DNA of 64,000 bases from Blastococcus xanthinilyticus (GTDB lineage: Bacteria > Actinomycetota > Actinomycetes > Mycobacteriales > Geodermatophilaceae): assembly GCF_008124835.1 (NCBI RefSeq), contig NZ_VNHW01000007.1:168172-232171 (forward strand). The letters run 5' to 3'. Both the position numbers and the translations under genes were made by a program. The number at the start of each line of letters is the position of its first letter. Within the stretch, counting starts at the first letter, position 1. This document shows, piece after piece, positions 44,873 to 52,305 of this stretch. The notes beneath the pieces were generated by a model that ran no database searches, was not told where the DNA came from, and saw only the letters and a program-made list of their open reading frames with translations.

Positions 44873-44924
44873 GGCAGCAGGCCTCGGCTGTATGTCATCT
44901 TCACCAGCAGGACCCGGCTGGGGA

Positions 44925-45866
44925 TCATCGCCGGATCCGCGGGTCGATGGCGGAGTACAGCAGGTCGACGACCAGGTTGATCACCAGGAACACCAGCGCG
45001 AAGAGCAGGATCGCGCCCTGCAGCACCGGGTAGTCGCGCGCCTCGACGGCCTGCAGCGCCAGCTGCCCGAGGCCGGGCCAGGAGAACACGATCTCGACGA
45101 CGACGACGCCGGACAGCAGGTAGGCCAGCTGCACGCCGGTGACCGTGACGAGCGGGAGCAGCGCGTTGCGCAGCACGTGCCAGGTGAACACCTGGCGGCT
45201 GCCCAGACCCTTGGCCTGCGCCGTCCGCACGTGGTCCGAGCCCAGCGCCTCGAGCACGCTGGACCGCACGAACCGGGTGATGACCGAGCCGGAGACCACG
45301 CCGGTCACGAGCGCGGGCATGAGCAGCCGCTGCAGCCAGCCGCCCGGGTCCTCGGTGAGCGGCACGTACCCGCCCGACGGCAGCCAGCCCAGCGTCCCGG
45401 CGAAGACGAGGATGAGCACGATGCCCATCCAGAAGTCGGGCACCGAGATGCCGAACTGGCTGATGACGGTGGCGACGCGGTCGACGACCGACCGGGGCCG
45501 CAGCGCCGAGATCGTGCCGAGCGGGACCGCGATGACCAGCGCGACCAGGATCGAGGCGAACGCCAGCGTGAGCGTGGCGGGCAGCCGCTCGGCGATCTGC
45601 GAGGTGACGGTCTCCCCGCTGCGGAAGCTCACCCCCAGGTCGCCGGTCACGGCCCGGCCGAGCCAGGTGACGAACTGCTCGAGCAGCGGCTGGTCGAGCC
45701 CCGACCGCTCGCGCAGGGCGTCGTAGGTCTCCTGGGAGAACCGCGTGCCCAGGGCGAGCCGCACCGGGTCGCCCGGTACGAGGTGCACCAGGGCGAACAC
45801 GATGACGCTCACCCCGGCGAGGACGACCGCGGACTGGCCGACCCGCCGGATCAGGTAGCCGGTCAG
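44925..45866 (-). CDS. Oligopeptide ABC transporter permease (OppB-like), CTG start
   Basis: This 313-residue permease has the standard OppB/DppB pattern: a first helix LIRRVGQSAVVLAGVSVIVFALVHL followed by PGDP, and the EAA loop (AQAKGLGSRQVFTWHVLRNALLP). Family members start with M-x-x-Y-L-x-R-R. Here the only codon at that place is CTG (45864-45866), which overlaps the OppA stop as CTGA and has GGAG five bases upstream. No ATG, GTG or TTG lies close upstream. Confidence 0.88.
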   Translation of the reverse strand: MTGYLIRRVGQSAVVLAGVSVIVFALVHLVPGDPVRLALGTRFSQETYDALRERSGLDQPLLEQFVTWLGRAVTGDLGVSFRSGETVTSQIAERLPATLTLAFASILVALVIAVPLGTISALRPRSVVDRVATVISQFGISVPDFWMGIVLILVFAGTLGWLPSGGYVPLTEDPGGWLQRLLMPALVTGVVSGSVITRFVRSSVLEALGSDHVRTAQAKGLGSRQVFTWHVLRNALLPLVTVTGVQLAYLLSGVVVVEIVFSWPGLGQLALQAVEARDYPVLQGAILLFALVFLVINLVVDLLYSAIDPRIRR

Positions 45867-47395
45867 GGCAGCTCCACGTCCTCGAAGTTGATCGCCTTGT
45901 CCGGCCGGATGGTGTAGCCGGACAGCCCGGGCGCCCAGGCCTGCACCACGTTGGGGTTGTAGAGGTACAGGTACGAGACGTCGTCGACGATCAGCTGCAC
46001 CGCCTGGTCGTAGAGATCCTTGCGGGCCTCGCGGTCGGTCTCGCTGGAGGCCTGCTGCAGGAGCTGGTCGACCTCCGGGTTGCTGTAGCCCTGGTAGTTG
46101 TTCACCCCGTCGGTGATGTGCTGGGAGTGGTAGTAGTCGAACGGGTCGAGGTTGCCCAGCCAGCCCAGCATGAAGGCGTCGAAGTCGCCCTGACCCTGCC
46201 GGTCCAGCCAGGTGGCGAAGTCCACCGTCTGGACGTCGACGTTGATCCCGATCGGCTCCAGCTGGCTGGCGATCACCTGGGCGGCGGTGACCGTCTCGGG
46301 GAACTCGTCGGTGACCATCAGCCCCATCTCGAGGGGCAGCTGGACGCCGGACTCCTCCAGCAGCTGCCGGGCCGCCTCGGCGTCGGCCTCGAACGGCGCG
46401 TAGTCCGAGGCGAAGAAGTTGCCCTCGGGGATCGCGGTCTGGTTGGCCTGCGCCGCGCCGAAGCGGGCGGCCTCGGTGACCGCCTCGCGGTCGATCGCGG
46501 TGGCGATCGCCTGGCGCACCAGCGGGTTGCCGAACGGCTCCCGGGCGAAGTTCATGGACATGTACCAGTAGTCGACGCTGGGGATGCTCTGCAGCTCGAC
46601 CTCGTCGTTGCCCTCCAGCGACTCGATCTGCTGCGGCGGCACGTTGTCGGTCCAGTCGACCTCGCCGTTCTCCAGCGCGGTGAGCGCCGCGGCCGGCTCG
46701 GCGATGTAGCGGAACTCGACGCCGTCGATGCTCGGCGGGCCGCCCCAGTACTCCTCGTAGGCGGCCAGCTCGGTGCTGCTGGCGTCGGAGCTCTCCAGCG
46801 TGAACGGCCCGGTGCCCACCGCCTCGGTGGTGAGGTCGTACTCCTCGGCGGCGCCCTCGGGGATGATCGCCGTTCCCTTGAAGCCGCCGATCAGGGCCGG
46901 CAGGTTCGGGGTGGGCTGGGAGAGGGTGATCTCCACCGTCTGCGGGTCCACCGCCTCGACGCCGGTGACGTTCTCGAACCGGTAGGCGTTCTGCAGCTGC
47001 TCGTCGATGATCCGGTTGTAGGAGTAGACGACGTCGGCGGCGTCGAACTCCGAGCCGTCGTGGAAGGTGACGCCCTCGCGCAGGGTGAACGTCCAGGTGA
47101 GCCCGTCCTCGCTGGTCTCCCAGTCGGTGGCCAGGCTCGGCTCCATCGTCAGGTCCTCGGGGTTCGGGACGACGAGGGTGTCGTAGACGTTCTCCAGCAC
47201 CTGGAAGCTCGGGTAGGCGCTGGTGACGTGCGGGTCGAACTGGTCGGGCTGCGCGCCGACCGCGGCGACGAGGGTGCTGCCCCCACCGCTGCCGCCGCCG
47301 CCCGCGCCGGTGTCGACGCTCTCCCCACCGCCGCCGCAGGCGGTGAGAATCAGCGCTCCGGCGGCGACCAGGGACACGAGTCGGGTGCTGCGCAC
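45863..47395 (-). CDS. Oligopeptide-binding lipoprotein (OppA-like)
   Basis: This solute-binding protein of 510 residues starts at GTG 47395 behind GGAGG. The lipobox LILTAC puts the lipidated Cys at residue 20, followed by a Gly/Ser linker. The body matches SBP family 5: LYDTLV-type early strand (ENVYDTLVVPNP), ATDWETSEDGLTWTFTLREGVTFHDG and SMNFAREPFGNPLVRQAI. It captures peptides for the four following transporter genes. The operon order is A, B, C, D, F. Confidence 0.93.
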   Translation of the reverse strand: MRSTRLVSLVAAGALILTACGGGGESVDTGAGGGGSGGGSTLVAAVGAQPDQFDPHVTSAYPSFQVLENVYDTLVVPNPEDLTMEPSLATDWETSEDGLTWTFTLREGVTFHDGSEFDAADVVYSYNRIIDEQLQNAYRFENVTGVEAVDPQTVEITLSQPTPNLPALIGGFKGTAIIPEGAAEEYDLTTEAVGTGPFTLESSDASSTELAAYEEYWGGPPSIDGVEFRYIAEPAAALTALENGEVDWTDNVPPQQIESLEGNDEVELQSIPSVDYWYMSMNFAREPFGNPLVRQAIATAIDREAVTEAARFGAAQANQTAIPEGNFFASDYAPFEADAEAARQLLEESGVQLPLEMGLMVTDEFPETVTAAQVIASQLEPIGINVDVQTVDFATWLDRQGQGDFDAFMLGWLGNLDPFDYYHSQHITDGVNNYQGYSNPEVDQLLQQASSETDREARKDLYDQAVQLIVDDVSYLYLYNPNVVQAWAPGLSGYTIRPDKAINFEDVELP

Positions 47396-47639
47396 GGGAG
47401 AACCTCCGTGGTCGGGGCAGGGTGTCCACCTCCGACCTTGCTCCCGTCCCCGGGCTCGGGCCACCCGAATACGGCCTGGAGCAGGATCGTTGCCTGGTCG
47501 AGACCTCGCCGCGGCACCCGGCCGGGCGGTGGGGCGCCGTCGCCGGGGAGCACCGGCGGGCTCGGCGACGAGGTGCCGGACGGCGTGGCCCAGATCACAC
47601 TGGAGCCGTCTCTGCACCGTCGCACCGCCGAGGTGGCCC
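47396..47639. promoter_or_regulatory. Divergent region between the peptide transporter and HMG-CoA reductase
   Basis: This 244-base gap must contain promoters for both units. The ribosome-binding sites are clear at both ends (GGAGG for the OppA-like gene, GAGG for the reductase). No strong inverted repeat or extra gene is visible. Confidence 0.4.
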
Positions 47640-48827
47640 ATGACCGACACCCAGCCCACGCACCGCGCGCGCATCCCCCGCGACCGCGAGCACGACTACA
47701 CCGACGAGATGGCGCACAAGCGGCAGGCGTTCGTGGCCGAGCAGACCGGTGCCGGGCTGGACCACGTCGGCCGCTACTCCATCGACCCCGCCGTCCTGCC
47801 GGGCAACGTCGAGAACTTCACCGGCGTCGCCCAGGTGCCGATCGGCGTGGCCGGGCCGCTCACCATGCGCGGCGAGCACGCCCACGGCGACTTCTTCGTG
47901 CCCATGGCGACGACGGAGGGCACGCTGGTCGCCAGCTACAACCGGGGCATGCGGGTGATCGGCGAGTGCGGCGGCGTCCGGACCACCGTCGTCGACGACC
48001 ACATGCAGCGGGCGCCGGCCTTCATGTTCGACAACGCCCTCGAGGCGCGGGAGTTCGGCCGCTGGGTGGACGAGCACCTCGACGGCATCCGGGCGGCGGC
48101 CGAGGAGACCACCCGCTCGGGCCGGCTCACCTACATCGGGCAACACCAGATCGGCCCGCTGCGGTACCTGCGGGTCAACTACACGACCGGCGACGCCGCC
48201 GGCCAGAACATGACCGGCAAGGCCACGCTCGCCGCCTGCGAGTGGATCAGGGAGAACCACCCCGACCACCCGCGCTACGTGCTCTCCGGCGCCATCGACA
48301 CCGACAAGAAGCACTCGCAGATCAACATGCTCATGACCCGCGGCAAGCGGGTGGTGGCCGAGGTGACCATCCCCGACGAGGTGCTGCGCCGGCTGACCGG
48401 CGTCAGCACGCGGGCGCTGTTCGAGTACCGGCAGGTCGGCATGGCCGGGGCGTTCATGTCGGGTGCGGCCTACAACGGCGCGCACGCCGCCAACGGGCTC
48501 ACCGCGATGTTCATCGCCACCGGGCAGGACGCCGCGAACGTCGCCGAGTCGCACGCCGGCGTCACCTACACCCAGCTGCTGGAGAACGGTGACTACTACT
48601 GGTCGACGACGCTGACCTCGCTGATCGTCGCCACCTACGGCGGCGGCACCGGGCTGCCCACCCAGCGGGAGTGCCTGGAGATGCTCGGCTGCTACGGGGC
48701 GGACAAGGTGCAGAAGTTCGCCGAGATCTGCGCCGGCGTGGTGCTGGCCGGCGACATCTCGCTGACCTCGGCGATCCTGGCCGGCGACTGGGTGACCAGC
48801 CACGACTCCCTGGGGCGCAACCGGTAG
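47640..48827 (+). CDS. HMG-CoA reductase-like protein
   Basis: This 395-residue enzyme matches class I hydroxymethylglutaryl-CoA reductases. Family parts in order are NFTGVAQVPIGVAGPL, ATTEGTLVASYNRG with the catalytic Glu, DTDKKHSQINM with the catalytic Lys, GQDAANVAESHA with the Asp, GGGTGLPTQRECLEMLG and a C-terminal WVTSHDSLGRNR with the His. It would reduce HMG-CoA to mevalonate. No other mevalonate-pathway gene is present within the window, so the use of mevalonate here is uncertain. Stop is TAG, immediately followed by a palindrome. Confidence 0.85.
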   Translation: MTDTQPTHRARIPRDREHDYTDEMAHKRQAFVAEQTGAGLDHVGRYSIDPAVLPGNVENFTGVAQVPIGVAGPLTMRGEHAHGDFFVPMATTEGTLVASYNRGMRVIGECGGVRTTVVDDHMQRAPAFMFDNALEAREFGRWVDEHLDGIRAAAEETTRSGRLTYIGQHQIGPLRYLRVNYTTGDAAGQNMTGKATLAACEWIRENHPDHPRYVLSGAIDTDKKHSQINMLMTRGKRVVAEVTIPDEVLRRLTGVSTRALFEYRQVGMAGAFMSGAAYNGAHAANGLTAMFIATGQDAANVAESHAGVTYTQLLENGDYYWSTTLTSLIVATYGGGTGLPTQRECLEMLGCYGADKVQKFAEICAGVVLAGDISLTSAILAGDWVTSHDSLGRNR

Positions 48828-48834
48828 CGCGCCC

Positions 48835-48896
48835 GGCGACTTCGGGGAACGTGCCGCCTGCGTCGCCGCCCGGGGCGCATGTTCCCCGAAGTCGCC
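48835..48896. repeat. Long palindrome, family C
   Basis: Two perfect 16-bp arms (GGCGACTTCGGGGAAC and complement) enclose a 30-base loop just after the reductase stop. It could terminate the reductase transcript. I see no second copy in the window. Confidence 0.65.
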
Positions 48897-48915
48897 CAGG
48901 CCCGGGCGAAGACGG

Positions 48916-48949
48916 GTCGAGCCCCGCCCCCTCGGGGGCGGGGCTCGAC
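48916..48949 (-). terminator. Hairpin after the first surface-protein gene
   Basis: A perfect stem of about 15 bp (arm GTCGAGCCCCGCCCC) with a tiny loop lies 20 bases after the stop of the surface-protein gene. It is very stable and probably a terminator. Confidence 0.7.
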
Positions 48950-48968
48950 GTCGGCGGGCCGGGAGGGG

Positions 48969-50579
48969 TCAGCCGGCGGACCGCCGCCGGGCGACCAGCA
49001 GCAGCGCACCACCGGCGGTGAGGGTGGCGAGGCCGGCGCCCACGGGGACGGCGATGTCCGCGCCGGTGTAGGCCAGCGTCGGGCCGCCCGGGGCCGAGGC
49101 GGCGGCCACCGTGACGTCCAGCCGCAGGAAGCGCTCGGTGCCGTCCGGCGCGAAGCCGGAGGCCACCAGGCTGTGCCGGCCGGCCGCGAGGTCCGCCGGC
49201 ACGGTCACCGTGGCGCGGAAGTCGCCGTTCGCGTCGGTCGTCGCGGTCCCGAGCAGCCGCGGCTCGGAGTAGACGACGATCGCCACCTGGGAGTTCGGCT
49301 GGAAGCCCGTGCCGATGACGACCAGCTGCTCGCCGGCCTCGGCGCGGGTGATGTCGCCCTTGTCGGTGGTCAGGGTCAGCGGCGTCGTGGGCACCGTGGC
49401 GGGCACCCGCGGGGCGGGCTGCTCCTCCACCACCTCCGGCTGGGCGACCGGCGGGCTGGTGGTCACCGGGGCGGCCGGCGTGACCGTCCGGGCGTTGCTC
49501 GCGGCGCCGTTCGCGGGGCTGCTGACCGCGCGGACGACGACGGTCACGGCCGTGCCGTTGGGCAGGCCGGTGATCGTGCCGGTGCGCGCGCCGCCGGAGG
49601 ACGTCGTGGCGAGCGCCGTCCAGTGGCTCCCGCTGTCGGTGCTGTACTCCCAGCCGCTGATGACCGCTCCCGTGTCGGCGCCGGGGGTGAAGGTGACGCC
49701 GGCCGAGCCGTTCCCTGCCGTCAGCGCGGTCAGGTCCGGCGCTGCCGGCGGCGGGCAGGGCACGTGGTTGCCGGTGACGTAGCCGTTGCCGCTCGTGTTC
49801 AGCGCGCTGTTCGCCGTGGCGCCCGCGGGCGCGAGGTTGGAGCCACCGCCGCCGCCGGCACCCTCCGGGGCATACGTGGGGTTGCCACCACCGCCGCCAC
49901 CGCCGAAGGCGCCGCCACCGCCGCCACCCGCGCCGTCCGACGGCGCGTCGCCGCCCACGGGACCGGCCCCGCCGAGGCCGTCACCGTCGAGGTAGCCGGA
50001 GCCGCCACCGGCACCGGCCGCGGAGGCGGTACCGCCACCACCCCCGGAGTTCTCGCCGTTGCCCGCGCCCGCGGCACCTCCCGGCCCGGCGTCGCCCCCG
50101 GCGACCCCGTAGCCGCCACCGCCACCGCCTCCGGCGATCAGCAGCGGCGCGCCCCCGGTCACGACCGCGGTGCGACCGCCACCGCCACCACCGGGCGTGC
50201 CGCCCGTCGCGGCGCCGCCGCTGTGCACGCCCCCGCTGAGGCCGCCCGCCCCGGTGGAGCCGGCAGCAGCTCCGCCGGCACCGGCGAGGAGGGTGAACTG
50301 CTGACCCGCCGTCACCGCGGTCCGCGCGGCCACGTGGCCACCGGCACCGCCGCTGCTCCCGGCGCCGGTCCCGCCGGTGCCGCCGTGCAGCACCCAGTCG
50401 ACCGCGCAGACGCCGGCCGGGATGGTGACCGGGCCGGAGTGGGCCGGGTCGGCCCAGTAGATGTCGGTGGCGATGTCGGCGTGCGCGACGCCGCCGACAC
50501 CGAGAACGGCCGTGGAGAGGCCCATCGCGCCGGCGGCCACGAGGCCCAGGGCGCGACGGGACGGAGACGTGGAACGCAC
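48969..50579 (-). CDS. LAxTG-anchored Gly-rich surface protein
   Basis: This protein of 536 residues starts at GTG 50579 behind GGGGG. A signal peptide ends near GVAHA (residue 30). It is followed by a long Gly/Ala-rich region (about 60-270) with runs of Gly, a fibronectin-III-like domain (APDLTAL...TVTPAAP), a Pro/Thr linker, and an Ig-like domain (LVVIGTGFQPNSQ). The end has LAYTG (about 502-506), a hydrophobic helix and RRR, the sorting signal of class E sortases. It resembles the protein at 52306 in order of domains. Confidence 0.85.
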   Translation of the reverse strand: MRSTSPSRRALGLVAAGAMGLSTAVLGVGGVAHADIATDIYWADPAHSGPVTIPAGVCAVDWVLHGGTGGTGAGSSGGAGGHVAARTAVTAGQQFTLLAGAGGAAAGSTGAGGLSGGVHSGGAATGGTPGGGGGGRTAVVTGGAPLLIAGGGGGGGYGVAGGDAGPGGAAGAGNGENSGGGGGTASAAGAGGGSGYLDGDGLGGAGPVGGDAPSDGAGGGGGGAFGGGGGGGNPTYAPEGAGGGGGSNLAPAGATANSALNTSGNGYVTGNHVPCPPPAAPDLTALTAGNGSAGVTFTPGADTGAVISGWEYSTDSGSHWTALATTSSGGARTGTITGLPNGTAVTVVVRAVSSPANGAASNARTVTPAAPVTTSPPVAQPEVVEEQPAPRVPATVPTTPLTLTTDKGDITRAEAGEQLVVIGTGFQPNSQVAIVVYSEPRLLGTATTDANGDFRATVTVPADLAAGRHSLVASGFAPDGTERFLRLDVTVAAASAPGGPTLAYTGADIAVPVGAGLATLTAGGALLLVARRRSAG

Positions 50580-50838
50580 GCCGACCCCCGTGGTGATCGG
50601 CCCGGGACGCCGGGCGCGGACGCCCGGCACCCGGACGACGGGGCACCTGACCACGCGGCGGTCCCCACTCCGGGCCCGCAACGCCGCCGGAAACTCTCAG
50701 TGCCGGAACGTGACCGGACCGTGATATACGCCGGTCGACACGGGTGCGCGAACAGCCCCGGTGAAGCCGAAACAGTGACCAACGCGGCCCCCCGCGGCTG
50801 TCAGGCTCCCTCGTCCGGCCGCTCCCGTCGGGCTCGGG

Positions 50839-50997
50839 TCAGCCGTCGACGGTGACGTCGTTCCACGGGAGCTGCGGCTCCACCCACGGGAAGACGACGA
50901 AGAGCAGCAGCGCGCAGACGGTGAGCGCCAGCACGAGCGACTGCGCCGCCTTCAGGCCCCTGCCGCCGGGCAGGTGCCGCCAGATCCAGCCGTACAT
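50839..50997 (-). CDS. 52-residue membrane protein of the class E sortase locus
   Basis: This short gene (ATG 50997, TGA 50839) codes for MYGWIWRHLPGG..., a hydrophobic helix (SLVLALTVCALLLFVVF) and the end PWVEPQLPWNDVTVDG. Small proteins of this type are commonly found directly after class E sortase genes in actinobacteria, so it is most likely real and functionally tied to the sortase 21 bases upstream. Its role is unknown. Confidence 0.8.
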   Translation of the reverse strand: MYGWIWRHLPGGRGLKAAQSLVLALTVCALLLFVVFPWVEPQLPWNDVTVDG

Positions 50998-51018
50998 CGC
51001 CGTCCTCCGGTGTCCGGA

Positions 51019-52089
51019 TCAGCCCTCGCGCAGCGCCGGCGGGCCGTCGGGCATCTCCGACTTGGGGATGCCCGCGCCGTCGAGCCGCGCGTGGACGATG
51101 AGCCGCTGCCGCGCGGAGAACCGCGGGTGGCAGGTCGTGAGCGTCAGGTAGGAGCCGGTCGGCCCGCCCGAGGGGTCGGCGCCCGGCGTCGGGGCGATCA
51201 CCGACACGTCGGAGGGGGGAACGATCCGCTGGCCCGGGATGCCGCTGGGGTCGGCCTCGAGGTTCCCGGTCGCCGGGTCCCCGAGCACGCGGTAGACGAA
51301 CCAGGTGTCGACGGTCTCCACGACGATCGGGTCGCCGGGGCGCAGCGCGTCGAGCTCGAGGAAGGGCGATCCCTTGCCGACGCGGTGGCCGGCCAGGGCG
51401 ACGTTGCCCGGCTCCCCCGGCATCGCGGTGCCGACGTAGTGGCCGGGTCCCTGCGAGAGCTCCCCCTCGGTGGTGCCCTCCAGGACCACGCGGGCGTAGT
51501 CACCGCCCAGCCGCGGGATCCGCAGGACCCCGAAGGCGTCGCCGATCTCCACCTGGACCAGGCCCGCCCCGGCGGGGGCGTCCGCCCACTGCTCCTGCAG
51601 CTCGGCGCTGAGCTGGTCCTGGCGGCGCTCGGTGAGCAGGTCGGTCACGTAGACCTCGTAGACGACGAACAGCAGCAGCACCAGGCCGGCGGTGACCAGC
51701 AGCTCGCCGACCCCGCGGGCGACCGTCTGCCAGCGCGCCGGCCGGTACGGCGGCGGACCGGGGGGCTCGTCGCCCTCGTCGTCCCACGGGACGTCGGCGC
51801 CGTGGGTGTCGTCGTAGATGTCGTCGTAGGTGTCGTCGTAGATGTCGTCGTCGTGGGAACCGGCATCCGTGGAGTGCTCGTCCCAGGGCCCGTCGTCCCA
51901 CGGCCGCCCGGCCGGGTCAGCGCCCTTCCCGGCCCGGGCCTCGTCGTGCCGCACGGCGGTCGCGCGGCCGGATCCCACGGGCACCGGCGGGAGACCCCGC
52001 ACCGGCAGCGCGCCGGGCTCGGAGACCCGGTCCCACCGCTGCGTCGGACGGGTGTCGTCGTCGTGCCGTCCCCGGTGAGGGTCCGCCAT
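51019..52089 (-). CDS. Class E sortase
   Basis: This 356-residue transpeptidase starts at ATG 52089. A long, acidic cytoplasmic N-terminus includes four near-repeats of Asp-Asp-Ile/Thr-Tyr (DNA 51806-51853, 12-base period). One membrane helix follows (about 140-163). The catalytic domain shows LAGHRVG (His), TLTTCHP (Cys320) and SARQR (Arg near 327-329). Class E enzymes cut LAxTG signals; both flanking surface proteins end with LAYTG or LALTG. An earlier GTG (52137) is possible. Confidence 0.93.
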   Translation of the reverse strand: MADPHRGRHDDDTRPTQRWDRVSEPGALPVRGLPPVPVGSGRATAVRHDEARAGKGADPAGRPWDDGPWDEHSTDAGSHDDDIYDDTYDDIYDDTHGADVPWDDEGDEPPGPPPYRPARWQTVARGVGELLVTAGLVLLLFVVYEVYVTDLLTERRQDQLSAELQEQWADAPAGAGLVQVEIGDAFGVLRIPRLGGDYARVVLEGTTEGELSQGPGHYVGTAMPGEPGNVALAGHRVGKGSPFLELDALRPGDPIVVETVDTWFVYRVLGDPATGNLEADPSGIPGQRIVPPSDVSVIAPTPGADPSGGPTGSYLTLTTCHPRFSARQRLIVHARLDGAGIPKSEMPDGPPALREG

Positions 52090-52234
52090 ACCGTTCCCCC
52101 GGGTGTCGGCCTGCGGTGCGCGCTCGCGGCGCACCACCGGCAGATGCTAGGTGACCGACCATGCGCACAGCGTGATCCGACGCGCGAGGGGCGCCGGATG
52201 CCCGGCGGCGGCCGGACGCAGACCCTGCTCAGCG

Positions 52235-52272
52235 CTCCGGCCCCGCCCCGCAGATGCGGGACGGGGCCGGAG
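52235..52272 (-). terminator. Hairpin after the second surface-protein gene
   Basis: A 15-pair stem with one mismatch (arm CTCCGGCCCCG...CCCG) and a 6-base loop lies 33 bases after the stop of the surface protein at 52306. The surrounding gap (52090-52305) also serves as the sortase upstream region and holds no gene. Confidence 0.6.
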
Positions 52273-52305
52273 CCGGTGTGCGGGTGGTGCCGAGGTGCTG
52301 GGGGG

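Noticed and set aside
47223-47639. N-terminal extension of HMG-CoA reductase
   Set aside because: The frame is open upstream, but the extra sequence is Pro/Arg-rich and overlaps the divergent transporter gene. The ATG at 47640 has a ribosome-binding site and fits the family start.
49800-50350. Gly-rich DNA repeats as a CRISPR-like or satellite array
   Set aside because: The repeats are irregular, have no spacers and code for the Gly-rich part of a secreted surface protein in frame.
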